This document shows, one piece after another, positions 32,248-41,030 of a stretch of DNA of 64,000 nucleotides. The notes beneath the pieces are model-generated. The model made no database searches and was not told where the DNA came from. It saw only the letters and a program-made list of their open reading frames with translations. The stretch is from Thermococcus sp. 21S9 (GTDB taxonomy: Archaea; Methanobacteriota_B; Thermococci; Thermococcales; Thermococcaceae). The position numbers and the translations under genes were made by a program. Positions within the stretch are counted from its first letter, which is position 1, and the number at the start of each line of letters is the position of its first letter. The stretch spans positions 1,302,001 through 1,366,000 of the forward strand of contig NZ_SNUS01000001.1 of NCBI RefSeq assembly GCF_012027635.1, read 5' to 3'.

Positions 32248-33447
32248 ATGATTAGGGCATCAGAGCGTGCAATGGGCGTTGAGTACGCGATTAGAGACGT
32301 TGTTCTCCCTGCGAGGGAGCTTGAGAAGAAGGGGATAAAGGTCATACGGCTCAACATCGGTGACCCTGGCAAGTACGACTTCCAGCCCCCGAAGCACATG
32401 CAAGAGGCTTATTGTCGCGCCATAAAGGAGGGCCACAACTACTACGGGCCGAGCGAGGGTTTACCCGAGATGAGGGAGGCCGTCGTTAAGAGGGAGAAGT
32501 GGAAGAACGGCGTGGACATAATGCCGGAAGACGTCCGCGTCACAACGGCTGTAACCGAGGCGCTCCAGCTTATATTCGGCTCGCTCCTCAACCCCGGCGA
32601 CAACATACTCGTTCCGAGTCCAAGTTATCCTCCCTACGTTGGCCTCGTCAAGTTCTATGGCGCCGAGCCGAGGGAGTACCTGACCGTCGAGGAAAACGGC
32701 TGGCAACCGGACATCAACGACATGAGGAAGCTGATAGACGAGAGAACGAAGGCAATAGCCGTCATCAACCCCAACAACCCGACGGGAGCGCTCTACGAGA
32801 AGAAGACCGTCAAGGCGATACTCGACTTGGCCGGCGAGTACGACCTGCCGGTTATAAGCGACGAGATTTATGATTTGATGACCTACGAGGGCAAGCACGT
32901 CTCGCCGGGCTCGCTCACGAAGGACGTCCCGGTTATAGTGATGAACGGCCTCTCGAAGGTCTACTTCGCCACCGGCTGGCGTCTGGGCTACTTCTACTAC
33001 GTTGACCCCGAGGGCAAGCTCGAAGAAGTGAGAGAAGCGATTGACAAGCTCATGCGCATAAGGATATGCCCGAACACGCCGGCCCAGTTCGCGGCGATAG
33101 CGGGTTTAACTGGCCCGATGGACTACCTTGAGGAGTACATGAAGAAGCTCCGCGAGAGGAGGGACTACATCTACAAGCGCATCAACGAGATTCCCGGTGT
33201 CAGCGCGGTCAAACCGCAGGGAGCGTTCTACATCTTCCCGAGGATTAAGGAGCGCTCGAAGTGGAAGAACGACAAGGAGTTCGTGCTCGATGCCCTCCAC
33301 GAGGCGCACGTCCTCTTCGTCCACGGCTCTGGCTTCGGAAAGGCCGGCGACTGGCACTTCAGAATCGTCTTCCTCCCGCCGGTCGAGATACTCGAGGAGG
33401 CCATGGAGAAGTTCGAAGAGTTCATGAGAAAGAGGCTCGGGGCTTGA
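32248..33447 (+). CDS. Alanine aminotransferase (class I PLP-dependent)
   Basis: About 399 residues of aminotransferase fold type I. The catalytic lysine lies in VMNGLSKVYFATGWRLGY (about residues 235-252); INPNNPTGALY and ISDEIYDLMTYEG hold the cofactor-binding Asn and Asp-Tyr; GSGFGKAGDWHFRIVF contains the carboxylate-binding Arg. The sequence closely resembles the characterised alanine aminotransferase of P. furiosus, which makes alanine from pyruvate as a reductant sink during fermentation, an activity affected by sulfur availability. The ATG at 32248 follows GGTGGT. Confidence 0.9.
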   Translation: MIRASERAMGVEYAIRDVVLPARELEKKGIKVIRLNIGDPGKYDFQPPKHMQEAYCRAIKEGHNYYGPSEGLPEMREAVVKREKWKNGVDIMPEDVRVTTAVTEALQLIFGSLLNPGDNILVPSPSYPPYVGLVKFYGAEPREYLTVEENGWQPDINDMRKLIDERTKAIAVINPNNPTGALYEKKTVKAILDLAGEYDLPVISDEIYDLMTYEGKHVSPGSLTKDVPVIVMNGLSKVYFATGWRLGYFYYVDPEGKLEEVREAIDKLMRIRICPNTPAQFAAIAGLTGPMDYLEEYMKKLRERRDYIYKRINEIPGVSAVKPQGAFYIFPRIKERSKWKNDKEFVLDALHEAHVLFVHGSGFGKAGDWHFRIVFLPPVEILEEAMEKFEEFMRKRLGA

Positions 33448-33455
33448 TGCCCCTT

Positions 33456-33659
33456 TTATCCCCCTGAAACGACCGGAATTACCTCCACGGTAACGCCGTC
33501 TTCAACTTTTTCGTCCTCGAGGACAACCCTTCCGTTAATCCTCGCTATCGCGCTCTCTGTGTTGAATCCGACCTCCCTGAGGATATCTGCCACCTTCATG
33601 CCCTTCCTCCACTCGACTTCCTTCTCTATTCCCCTTCCGAGGACCCTGACCTTAATCAT
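33456..33659 (-). CDS. Ubiquitin-like sulfur carrier protein (ThiS/MoaD type)
   Basis: About 67 residues with a beta-grasp pattern: MIKVRVLGRG, a helix around VADILREVGF, then VARINGRVVLEDEKVEDGVTVEVIPVVSGG. The C-terminal Gly-Gly is what an E1-like enzyme adenylates and thiocarboxylates; such proteins donate sulfur for thiamine, molybdopterin/tungstopterin or tRNA thiolation, or act as SAMP protein modifiers. NGxxV in the middle favours ThiS/Ubiquitin-like small modifier over MoaD, but the choice is open. It is ten bases downstream of the P-loop protein, suggesting co-transcription. The long upstream frame lies inside that gene; ATG 33659 follows GGTGGTG. Confidence 0.82.
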   Translation of the reverse strand: MIKVRVLGRGIEKEVEWRKGMKVADILREVGFNTESAIARINGRVVLEDEKVEDGVTVEVIPVVSGG

Positions 33660-33669
33660 CGCCACCACC

Positions 33670-34587
33670 TCACGTGAAGAGAACCGTCCTCTTAAAAACG
33701 TCCCTGTGGTTTCCGAAGGCCTCGAACATCTTTCCGGAATAGCTCTCAACGGCGGAATCGAGCAGTTTGTTGAGGTTGTAGTTTATCTCCTCGCCCATCG
33801 GCATGTAGAGCGGTGCCGGCTCGTAGTAGTCCATCCCCTTGAGGAGTGACGTCGAGAAGTACCAGAGGGTCTTCTTAATCTTCCGCCCCCGGACTGGAGA
33901 GAAGCTGGCCTCGCCTCCACCAAAGGACGCGTGGAGGACTATAATCTTTTCGACCTCGACGCCCTTCTTGAGGAGCCTCCTCCGCTCGGTGCTCTCCAGG
34001 TCAACTATCCTGTAACCGCTCCTCGTGGTCTCGTCGTAGTCTATCGAGACGCCGTAGACGTCCTCAATCCTCGGGTCGTAGACGAGGACCTCGGTTCCTC
34101 CGATGACGTAGAGCTTCCCCTCGCGGACGTCAACGACCGTGTTTTCGGTGCTGAGGACGTCCAACCCCTCGGAGACGGCTATGGCTGACATAGTGCTCTT
34201 GCCCGTGTGTGGGTAGCCGACGAAAAGAACCGCCCTTCCCTCTGGGTTGACGACGCTCACCGAATCGGTTATGAAAATCCTGCCCTTCCGCGCGCCGGCC
34301 CTTGCCGTTGCCTGAAGGAGGAAGAAAACGGGCGCCTCGTTCTTGTAGGCGGAAGGAACGGCGGACTCGAGCTTGTAACGGTCCTTTCCGTTGACGTCGT
34401 ACATCGAGCTGAAGACCCTGAAGGACTTGCCCTTGAAGCGCTCTATCAGAATGTCGGGCTTTATCTCTGCCCTTAGAACGTCCGGCAGGTAGCGCCGAGC
34501 GAAAAGCGTTCTAAAGCCGTCAACGAAGCCGTCGTTGAGCTCCCCGCTGAAGAGAACACCGACACCTCCGACGCTCAGCATCGTCAT
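33670..34587 (-). CDS. P-loop protein related to HPr kinase/PEP carboxykinase fold
   Basis: About 305 residues. The P-loop GYPHTGKST (about residues 133-141) is preceded by VVNPEGRAVLFV, the arrangement in HprK-like kinases, where the nucleotide site is built by a strand-P-loop-helix unit. Further on, STENTVVDV and VLVYDP may be the acidic metal ligands. N- and C-terminal parts are not recognised. No phosphotransferase-system partners are visible. ATG 34587 is preferred because longer starts would overlap the divergent topA promoter. Substrate unknown; small-metabolite or protein kinase are both possible. Confidence 0.6.
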   Translation of the reverse strand: MTMLSVGGVGVLFSGELNDGFVDGFRTLFARRYLPDVLRAEIKPDILIERFKGKSFRVFSSMYDVNGKDRYKLESAVPSAYKNEAPVFFLLQATARAGARKGRIFITDSVSVVNPEGRAVLFVGYPHTGKSTMSAIAVSEGLDVLSTENTVVDVREGKLYVIGGTEVLVYDPRIEDVYGVSIDYDETTRSGYRIVDLESTERRRLLKKGVEVEKIIVLHASFGGGEASFSPVRGRKIKKTLWYFSTSLLKGMDYYEPAPLYMPMGEEINYNLNKLLDSAVESYSGKMFEAFGNHRDVFKRTVLFT

Positions 34588-34666
34588 CAAAGGCCCTTCA
34601 GTTAGCGGGTTATAAACCCTTCGTCGGAGGTTTTTTATAGAGGGTCGCCAATCGAAGACGAGGCCT

Positions 34667-36823
34667 ATGGTCACGCTCATCATAGCCGAGAAGCCCAACG
34701 TCGCGAGAAAGATAGCCTACGCCCTGGCCGAGGGAAAGCCCGTCAGGAAGACGATAGGGAAGGTAAGTTATTACGAGTTCACCCGCGACGGCAAGAAGGT
34801 GATAGTTGCTCCGGCGGTTGGCCATCTCTTCTCCCTCGCTCCGAAGACCAAAACCTACGGTTATCCGGTCTTCGACATAGAATGGGTTCCCGTTTACGTC
34901 GCCGAGAAGGGCAAGGGCTACGCGAAGGACTACATCAAGGCCCTCGCGACCCTCGCGAAGCAGGCGGATGAATTCATAGTCGCCTGCGACTACGACACAG
35001 AGGGCGAGGTTATCGGTTATACAGCTCTGAAATACGCCTGTGGCGTTGACCCTTCGAAGGCGAAAAGAATGAAGTTCTCTGCCTTGACGAAGAAGGACCT
35101 TCTCAAAGCTTGGTACAACCTCGAGCCGACGATAAACTTCGGAATGGCAGATGCGGGAATAGCACGTCACGTTCTCGACTGGTACTGGGGCGTGAACCTC
35201 TCGAGGGCCTTAACCTCTGCCATAAAGCACGCCAGCGGGAAGTGGATGGTTCTCTCCACTGGTCGCGTTCAGGGGCCGACGCTCAAGTTCCTTGTGGAGA
35301 GGGAAAAGGAAATCCAGAACTTCAAGCCGAAGCCGTACTGGGTCATCAAGATGATTCTTGAGAAAGAGGACAAGCAGTACACGGCGACCTACGAGAAGGA
35401 CAAGATATGGGACGAGGAGGAGGCGAAGAGAATCGTCCAGGAGGCCAAGAAGGGGCCGGCCTTCGTCGAGAAAGTTGAAGTGAAGCAACAGAAGAGGAAT
35501 CCTCCAGTCCCCTTCGACCTCGGAACGCTCCAGAGAGAAGCTTATTCTGCCTTCGGCTACAGCCCGAAGAAGACCCTGGAGATTGCACAGAAGCTCTACG
35601 AGAAGGGTTTACAGTCGTACCCGAGAACCTCATCTCAAAAGCTCCCCAAGAACCTCAACTTCCGCTCGATACTGCAGAACCTCGCGAAGTTGCCGGAGTA
35701 CAAGCCCTTCGCCCACGAGCTTCTGGGCAAGGGCAACCTCAAGCCCGTTGAGGGCAAGAAGGAAGACCCAGCTCATCCGGCAATCTACCCCACCGGCGAG
35801 CTTCCAAAGCCCGGCGAGCTGACCAAGGACGAGAAGAACATCTACGACCTCGTCGTGAGGCGCTTCTTGGCTCTCTTCATGGAACCTGCCATCAGGGAAA
35901 GTGTCAAGGTAATTATAAACTCCAACGGCCACCGCTTCATCCTGAGCGGTGCGAGAACCCTCAAGGAGGGCTGGCTGAAGGTCTACGGGAAATACGTCAA
36001 GTTCGACGAGGTAATCCTTCCCCAGTTCAGGGAAGGCGAGCCCGTTAAAGTTATCCAGATTAAGCGCGAGAAGAAGAAAACGAAACCTCCCGCCCGCTAC
36101 TCTCCAGCGGCCGTAATCAAGAAGATGGAAGATTTGGGCATCGGAACGAAGGCGACGCGCGCGCAAATCCTCGAAACCCTCTACCAGAGGGGCTACATCG
36201 AGGGCAAGAAGAAGATAAAGGTTACACCCCTCGGCATGCGCGTCGTGGAGGCCCTTGAGAAGAACGTCCCCGACATAGTCAGCGTTGAACTCACGAGGGC
36301 CTTCGAGGAGAAGATGGAGGAGATAATGGCCGGAAAGGCAAAGAAGGACGAGGTAATCGAGGAGAGCAAGGAACAGCTGATTAAAATCCTCAAGGTCTTC
36401 AAGGAGAAGGAGCTGGACATCGGAAAGATGCTCCTCGAGACGACGGGAACGGGCGTTACAACCTCAAAGGACTCGGCCAGGGTGGAGAAATCGAAATCCC
36501 GGTCAGAGGCTTCCGGAACTCCCATGAAATCCGGCGGTGAGAAAGGGAAGACCAGGTCCCCTGAGAGACAAAGGCTCGTCCTCGGAAAGTGCCCCAAGTG
36601 CGGTGGTGACTTGGTTCTCAAATACAACAGGAAAACCGGCAAGCGCTTTGTCGGTTGCTCCAACTGGCCGAAGTGCAACGTTACCTACCCGATACTCCAG
36701 CGCGGGGAAGTTATTCCGACGAACAAAACCTGTTGCAACGGCGCTCCAGTGGTGAAGATTCGCGAGAAGGGCAGGGAGTACGAGATTTGCCTCGACATGA
36801 ACTGCAAGGACTGGAAGCGATAG
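34667..36823 (+). CDS. topA: DNA topoisomerase I (type IA)
   Basis: 718 residues, standard for Thermococcus. The TOPRIM domain has [14 protein letters not shown] (Glu at residue 7) and [14 protein letters not shown] (about residues 108-121). The active-site Tyr is in [11 protein letters not shown] (about residue 310). The C-terminal region after a linker rich in Lys/Ser has zinc-binding [18 protein letters not shown] and CC/CLDMNC motifs, at residues about 640-715. It relaxes negative supercoils by single-strand passage, balancing reverse gyrase and topoisomerase VI. The ATG is preceded by a TATA-like region shared with the divergent P-loop gene. Confidence 0.93.
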   Translation: MVTLIIAEKPNVARKIAYALAEGKPVRKTIGKVSYYEFTRDGKKVIVAPAVGHLFSLAPKTKTYGYPVFDIEWVPVYVAEKGKGYAKDYIKALATLAKQADEFIVACDYDTEGEVIGYTALKYACGVDPSKAKRMKFSALTKKDLLKAWYNLEPTINFGMADAGIARHVLDWYWGVNLSRALTSAIKHASGKWMVLSTGRVQGPTLKFLVEREKEIQNFKPKPYWVIKMILEKEDKQYTATYEKDKIWDEEEAKRIVQEAKKGPAFVEKVEVKQQKRNPPVPFDLGTLQREAYSAFGYSPKKTLEIAQKLYEKGLQSYPRTSSQKLPKNLNFRSILQNLAKLPEYKPFAHELLGKGNLKPVEGKKEDPAHPAIYPTGELPKPGELTKDEKNIYDLVVRRFLALFMEPAIRESVKVIINSNGHRFILSGARTLKEGWLKVYGKYVKFDEVILPQFREGEPVKVIQIKREKKKTKPPARYSPAAVIKKMEDLGIGTKATRAQILETLYQRGYIEGKKKIKVTPLGMRVVEALEKNVPDIVSVELTRAFEEKMEEIMAGKAKKDEVIEESKEQLIKILKVFKEKELDIGKMLLETTGTGVTTSKDSARVEKSKSRSEASGTPMKSGGEKGKTRSPERQRLVLGKCPKCGGDLVLKYNRKTGKRFVGCSNWPKCNVTYPILQRGEVIPTNKTCCNGAPVVKIREKGREYEICLDMNCKDWKR

Positions 36824-36853
36824 CCTTATCTTTACTTATGATGAATCCCTATC

Positions 36854-37654
36854 ATGGACGAGTGGGAGAGAACGGCAAAGGTTCTGTTGGCCAACGCCCG
36901 TGAGTTCCTTGAAAGGCTCCGCGACGAGGTCAGGCTGAACGAGGTAACGGTGGCGAGCCTCCTCGACGTCCAGTCGACCTTCATCCTTGGTCTGGCGGAC
37001 GCGAGCCTTTACGCCTTCTCTATTGGACTGGATGACGTCGTCGAGAGCGCTTACAGTTTATTCCTTGAGGGGTTGGAGGTTCTTAAGGCCGGTCACCTCT
37101 TCATAAGCGAACCGGAGCTCGGCCTGTGGCTTTCTCCCCTCCGGGATGTGAATCCGGAGAGGGGCTTTTCCCTCGACAGGCGCTTCTCGCTCCTCGGGGA
37201 GCCGAAGCCGACGATGGTCTGGGCTAACCGGGTTGTCCAGCTCAGGAACGCCCTCCACGGAAAACCCGTTAGGGACCCGCTCAGGAACATCGGCTACGGG
37301 ATAGGCGAGGGCGATAGGCGCTTTCCGGTTCTGTTGAAGGCAGTTAGAAGACTTTACACGCTTTATCCCGCCCCACTGGACGAGACCGCGAGGCTTTTGG
37401 CCCTCGAGCTCGGGTTGGGGCTCGACGAGAAACCTTTAGAGTGCTCCAACGGAACCTGCGAGGAGATAACGGAACTGCCGGACGTTTCGGCCTTCAGAAA
37501 AACGGTTTCAGGAGATGTTGAGCTCTACTATCTCATCGAGAACTCAAAAGGTCTCCACTCCCCCTGGGGAAGTCTGAGCGTCGGGAGTGCAAGGGAGATA
37601 GTGGTATTCTCAAGGAAGAAGGGAAAGGGGTTCAGGCTCAGAGAAGGCTTTTGA
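36854..37654 (+). CDS. Conserved-looking protein of unknown function
   Basis: 266 residues, no signal peptide or membrane helix. The N-terminal 75 residues are helical ([18 protein letters not shown], then [25 protein letters not shown]), the rest mixed with a short CSNGTC motif near residue 197 that could bind metal or form a disulfide. No domain recognised. It lies 31 bases after topA on the same strand and might be co-transcribed with it. Codon use is like its neighbours. The 3' end overlaps the convergent geranylgeranyl reductase gene by 17 bp. Confidence 0.6.
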   Translation: MDEWERTAKVLLANAREFLERLRDEVRLNEVTVASLLDVQSTFILGLADASLYAFSIGLDDVVESAYSLFLEGLEVLKAGHLFISEPELGLWLSPLRDVNPERGFSLDRRFSLLGEPKPTMVWANRVVQLRNALHGKPVRDPLRNIGYGIGEGDRRFPVLLKAVRRLYTLYPAPLDETARLLALELGLGLDEKPLECSNGTCEEITELPDVSAFRKTVSGDVELYYLIENSKGLHSPWGSLSVGSAREIVVFSRKKGKGFRLREGF

Positions 37655-38825
37655 GGAGCTTTATCCTCCTCGGGCTGAGGAGAACCTTCGGGTGCTTGAG
37701 GAGGGCCTTTATGACCTCCACGTAGTCTCCGCCCGCTATCTTCTCCGCGTCTGCCCCGCTGAGAACCTGTATGAAGAGGTCGAGGTCTTCATCGGTGAGT
37801 TTCTCCGTGACCTTCCTGACCTTGAGGACCTTCTCAAGCCTCTTTCCGTCGGTCTCCCACCACTCCTTAGTGTAGTTCTGGAGTAGCGAGAGGTTCTCCT
37901 CTTCGAGGGCTTTGACAATCCACTTGCTCGCTATCGTTCCCGCTTCCATCGCTTCCGCCATTCCACCGCCGTGCATCGGGTTTACCTGCCTCGCGGCGTC
38001 GCCGACGACGAGGACGTTGTCCTTAACGAGCTCCTTGACGAAGCCTCCAACTGGAACGACTCCAACGTTCACCTCAAGGAGCTTCTTAGCCGGAATATTG
38101 TTCTCCTTCAGCCACTTGTCGAGGTAGTACTTGGCCGTCTGTGGGTTGTCCGAGTTGATTCCTATACCAACGTTGGCCCTGTCCTCGTCCTTCGGGAAGA
38201 CCCAGACGTAACCCCTTGGTGCAATCTCGTTGCCGAACCAGAGGTGTATGAGGTCGGGGTCGTAGCCCTCGATGAGCATCTCGTACTCGTAGCTTGAATC
38301 GAACTCGTGTGGTGGGGCGTAGGTGTTTATTCCCGCTTTCCTCGCTATCGTGCTCTCGACGCCATCAGCCGCGACGATAACGTCGGCGTAAATCTCAATC
38401 GGCTCGCCCTCGTGCTTGGCCTTGATTCCAACGACCTTTCCGTCCTTCCTTATGACGTCCAGGGCTTCAGTCCTCGCGAGAACGTCTGCCCCGGCCTTAG
38501 CGGCGTAGTAGGCGAGCATCTTGTCGAAGACCTTCCTCTCGAGGATAACACCGCTAACGTCCTTGTAGCGGAGTTCGAGCTCGTAACCGCTCGGGGAGTA
38601 GAGTTTCGCCCCGTAAATCTCGCGGTTGATGAAGCGCTTGTCGTAGGGGATGTCGTACTTCTCGAAGACCTTTATGCTTATGCCCTCGGCGCACTGCTTA
38701 GGAGTTCCGATGGCCCACTTTTTGTCTATCATGAGGACTGAGTAGCCAGCCTTTGCGACGTTTCTCGCCACTATGGGCCCTGCTATTCCTGCCCCAACGA
38801 CTACAACGTCATACTTCCAGCTCAT
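37638..38825 (-). CDS. Geranylgeranyl reductase family flavoprotein
   Basis: About 395 residues. The FAD-binding [20 protein letters not shown] is at residues 7-26. Further signatures are the GG reductase motif CAEGIS near residue 45, [34 protein letters not shown] and the PxxYxWxFP-type substrate-side segment (GYVWVFP). It would saturate the geranylgeranyl chains of archaeal membrane lipids, or quinone-like side chains, step by step. A ferredoxin gene overlaps its start by four bases, and reductases of this family use ferredoxin as electron donor, so the pair probably work together. Downstream of SurR in one operon. Confidence 0.88.
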   Translation of the reverse strand: MSWKYDVVVVGAGIAGPIVARNVAKAGYSVLMIDKKWAIGTPKQCAEGISIKVFEKYDIPYDKRFINREIYGAKLYSPSGYELELRYKDVSGVILERKVFDKMLAYYAAKAGADVLARTEALDVIRKDGKVVGIKAKHEGEPIEIYADVIVAADGVESTIARKAGINTYAPPHEFDSSYEYEMLIEGYDPDLIHLWFGNEIAPRGYVWVFPKDEDRANVGIGINSDNPQTAKYYLDKWLKENNIPAKKLLEVNVGVVPVGGFVKELVKDNVLVVGDAARQVNPMHGGGMAEAMEAGTIASKWIVKALEEENLSLLQNYTKEWWETDGKRLEKVLKVRKVTEKLTDEDLDLFIQVLSGADAEKIAGGDYVEVIKALLKHPKVLLSPRRIKLLKSLL

Positions 38826-39025
38826 TTGCTCACCTCCAGGGGCTCGGCGCTCAGCGCTCCGACTGGACAGGCGTTGACGCATATCTTACAGCTTATGCAC
38901 TTCTCTTGAATAAACTCCCAGCCACTCGAGTGCACCTCTATCGCCAGAGTCGGGCAGACTCCAGCACAGCCACCGCAGAGGTAACAGCGGTCTTCGTTAA
39001 CGAGGATTTTAATCTTCTCCGGCAT
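38822..39025 (-). CDS. Ferredoxin, 2[4Fe-4S] type
   Basis: About 67 residues. Two cluster motifs: [12 protein letters not shown] and [12 protein letters not shown], each CxxCxxCxxxCP, for two [4Fe-4S] clusters. No extra domain. Its ATG at 39025 lies within the last codons of surR (17-bp overlap) and its stop overlaps the geranylgeranyl reductase start, so the three are one operon. It likely carries low-potential electrons to that reductase (inference from position and family knowledge). Confidence 0.9.
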   Translation of the reverse strand: MPEKIKILVNEDRCYLCGGCAGVCPTLAIEVHSSGWEFIQEKCISCKICVNACPVGALSAEPLEVSK

Positions 39026-39704
39026 CGCCTTCACCGCCGAGCTTTGCCTTCAACCTTTCGTCATCTATCGTTATGACCCTGTCTTTTATTCTTAACGGAA
39101 CGAACCTGTCCAGCTCGCTCGCCTTCTGGAGCACCTCTCTCTCCTTGAGGTTGAGCCTGTCGCTGAGTTCGTCAACCGTGGCCGAGCCGTTGAGGAGGAC
39201 GTAGTGGAGGATTGCCAGCTGGGTCATGTCGCCGATTTCCTTGAGGTAGGTCTCCTTAATCATCGCCATGAGCCTGTCTCTCCGGCCCTCTATCGCCTGG
39301 AGCTCCTTGAGGATTTCTTCGAGCTTTTTGCTTAGGTTTCTAAAGGTTAGAATCATCTCGTCGAGGTTTTTGGGCTCCTCGGGGAGCTCTATCGAGACCT
39401 TCGGCTCCTCGCTCAGGTCAAGACCGCGGTACCAGAAGATGTTGGGGGTTATCGTGACGACGTAGGTTTTGGCGATGTTTATGTCGTAGTACTTCCTCGC
39501 GGGGCCGATGAAGGGGCCCTCACGCTCGTAGGATTTGAGTATCCCCTCGCGCTCCATTATTTTAAGGTGCTTCGCTACGGCCGTTGAGGAGACGCTAACC
39601 TTACTGCTCAGAAAACTGAAGTAGCACTCGGTGCAGGTGAGGTGGCTGAGCAAATCGCGCCTCACCTTGTTCCCGAGGATGTAGAAAATGTCGGGTTCAT
39701 TCAT
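39009..39704 (-). CDS. surR: SurR, sulfur-response transcriptional regulator
   Basis: About 231 residues. An N-terminal ArsR-type winged helix (residues 1-75) has the redox CxxC switch in LTCTECYF at about residues 23-26, followed by VSVSSTAVAKHLKIMEREG, the recognition region. A central coiled segment and a second winged-helix-like C-terminal part (LKEIGDMTQLAILHYVLLNG) match P. furiosus SurR closely. In P. furiosus reduced SurR binds GTTn3AAC and activates hydrogenase genes while repressing sulfur-reduction genes; oxidation of the CxxC by sulfur releases it. It is divergent from pdo, as in Pyrococcus, with a motif match between. ATG 39704 chosen over 39713. Confidence 0.93.
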   Translation of the reverse strand: MNEPDIFYILGNKVRRDLLSHLTCTECYFSFLSSKVSVSSTAVAKHLKIMEREGILKSYEREGPFIGPARKYYDINIAKTYVVTITPNIFWYRGLDLSEEPKVSIELPEEPKNLDEMILTFRNLSKKLEEILKELQAIEGRRDRLMAMIKETYLKEIGDMTQLAILHYVLLNGSATVDELSDRLNLKEREVLQKASELDRFVPLRIKDRVITIDDERLKAKLGGEGDAGED

Positions 39705-39737
39705 GGCCCACACCCACCCAAACCTGTGACGTAAAGC

Positions 39738-39746
39738 TTATATATT
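39738..39746 (-). promoter_or_regulatory. TATA box of surR
   Basis: AATATATAA on the minus strand, with the start of transcription expected near 39717, giving a leader of about 13 bases. Confidence 0.5.
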
Positions 39747-39754
39747 GGACATTA

Positions 39755-39771
39755 AACTTAAGGTTGCAAAC
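39755..39771. promoter_or_regulatory. SurR binding site between surR and pdo
   Basis: AAC at 39755-39757, five bases, then GTTGCAAAC at 39763-39771. On the minus strand this is GTTn3AACn5GTT, a full extended SurR motif. It is nine bases upstream of the surR TATA and about 37 bases upstream of the pdo TATA (ATTATAAAC, about 39809-39817). Confidence 0.8.
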
Positions 39772-39837
39772 CAGGGGATTTTCACCCGGAGAAAATGGTT
39801 CGCGAGGATTATAAACCTTTAGATGGAGGTGTGATGA

Positions 39838-40518
39838 ATGGGACTGATTAGCGACGCCGACAAGAAGGTAATAAAGGAGGAGTTCTTCTCCAAGCTCACC
39901 GAGCCGGTTAAGCTCATGGTCTTCATCGGAAAGGACCACTGCCAGTACTGCGACCAGCTCAAGCAACTCGTTCAGGAGCTTGCCGAGCTGAGCGACAAGC
40001 TGAGCTACGAGTTCATAGACTTCGACACCGAGGAGGGCAGGAAGAAGGCCGAGGAGTACAGGATTGACCGCGCTCCTGCCGTCAGCATAACCAGAAACGG
40101 CCAGGACGTCGGCGTCAGGTTCTTCGGCCTTCCTGCCGGCCACGAGTTCGGTGCCTTCCTTGAGGACATCGTTGACGTCAGCAACATGACCACCGACCTC
40201 ATGCCCGAGAGCAAGGAGGAGCTTGCCAAGATTGACAGGGACGTCAGGATACTCGTCTTCGTCACCCCGACCTGCCCATACTGCCCGCTCGCGGTCAGGA
40301 TGGCCCACAAGTTCGCCATCGAGAACACCAACGCCGGCAAGGGCAAGATACTCGGCGACATGGTCGAGGCCATCGAGTACCCGGAGTGGGCTGACCAGTA
40401 CAGCGTCATGGCCGTTCCGAAGATAGTCATCCAGGTCGACGGCGAGGACAAGGTTCAGTTCGAGGGTGCTTACCCGGAGAAGATGTTCCTCGAGAAGCTT
40501 CTCTCCGCCCTGGAGTGA
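39838..40518 (+). CDS. pdo: Protein disulfide oxidoreductase (Pdo, two-thioredoxin-fold)
   Basis: 226 residues made of two thioredoxin/glutaredoxin-like domains. CQYC at about residues 35-38 and CPYC at about 146-149 are the two redox centres; the second is the more active one in the characterised P. furiosus protein. It catalyses disulfide exchange in the cytoplasm and accepts electrons from an NAD(P)H-dependent thioredoxin-type reductase. The ATG follows GGAGGTGTG. Divergent from surR, and in Pyrococcus it belongs to the SurR regulon and is linked to elemental-sulfur metabolism. Confidence 0.94.
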   Translation: MGLISDADKKVIKEEFFSKLTEPVKLMVFIGKDHCQYCDQLKQLVQELAELSDKLSYEFIDFDTEEGRKKAEEYRIDRAPAVSITRNGQDVGVRFFGLPAGHEFGAFLEDIVDVSNMTTDLMPESKEELAKIDRDVRILVFVTPTCPYCPLAVRMAHKFAIENTNAGKGKILGDMVEAIEYPEWADQYSVMAVPKIVIQVDGEDKVQFEGAYPEKMFLEKLLSALE

Positions 40519-40540
40519 GCCTTCTCTTTTTATCTCCCGC
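40519..40540 (+). terminator. T-rich terminator after pdo
   Basis: The run TTCTCTTTTTATCTC lies directly after the pdo stop. No convincing hairpin; the T-run is the normal archaeal signal. Confidence 0.4.
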
Positions 40541-40690
40541 CAACAGGGTCATTGTTTAAAAGGGTTTTTCAAACCCACCCGCGCTAAATGAACAATCCAA
40601 TACATCAACGAACCGAAACGGGCTGAAAAACGGTTCTTAAACTTTACGCAACCGATATAAAGCCTCTCCACCGAGATACCACTCGAAAAG

Positions 40691-40699
40691 CTTATATAC
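40691..40699 (+). promoter_or_regulatory. TATA/BRE promoter of the RNA polymerase operon
   Basis: CGAAAAGCTTATATACC is a near-ideal archaeal BRE plus TATA; transcription start is expected near 40722, leaving a leader of about 42 bases to the rpoH GTG. A second TATA-like GATATAAAG is found at about 40652-40660. The rest of the 245-bp gap after pdo shows nothing else. Confidence 0.65.
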
Positions 40700-40763
40700 C
40701 GGAACCCGCAGGTGGAGGGTAGTGATATCGTTCTAATAAAAAACGTTAAGGGGGCAATTCTCG

Positions 40764-41012
40764 GTGGCGGCGAAAAAGGAGTTTGATATATTCACTCACG
40801 TGCTGGTTCCCGAGCACAGAATCCTCAGCGAGGAGGAGAAGGAGGAGCTCCTCAAGAAGTACAGGATTAGGATTTCCCAGCTTCCGCAGATTAAGGCTTC
40901 TGACCCTGCTGTCGTTGCCCTTGGAGCCAAGCCCGGCGATGTCATCGAGATAAAGAGGAAGAGCCCCACGGCGGGTTACTACTACTATTACCGCCTCGTC
41001 GTGGAGGACTGA
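40764..41012 (+). CDS. rpoH: DNA-directed RNA polymerase subunit H
   Basis: 82 residues, the archaeal homologue of the C-terminal part of eukaryotic Rpb5. [22 protein letters not shown], the [22 protein letters not shown] region and the IKRKSPTAG end are diagnostic. It joins the polymerase jaw. Start is GTG 40764. It is the first gene of the conserved operon rpoH-rpoB-rpoA1-rpoA2-rpl30e-nusA-rps12-rps7. Confidence 0.95.
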   Translation: MAAKKEFDIFTHVLVPEHRILSEEEKEELLKKYRIRISQLPQIKASDPAVVALGAKPGDVIEIKRKSPTAGYYYYYRLVVED

Positions 41013-41030
41013 TTTTAGGGGTGAGAGTTT

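Noticed and set aside
34609-34617. GTTATAAAC as a SurR site between topA and the P-loop gene
   Set aside because: It matches GTTn3AAC but is simply a TATA-containing palindrome, and the third half-site at n5 is not met (GTC or GTT in the wrong place).
40600-40640. C/D box RNA in the gap before rpoH
   Set aside because: A CTGA is present, but no RTGATGA box at a suitable distance and no terminal stem were found.
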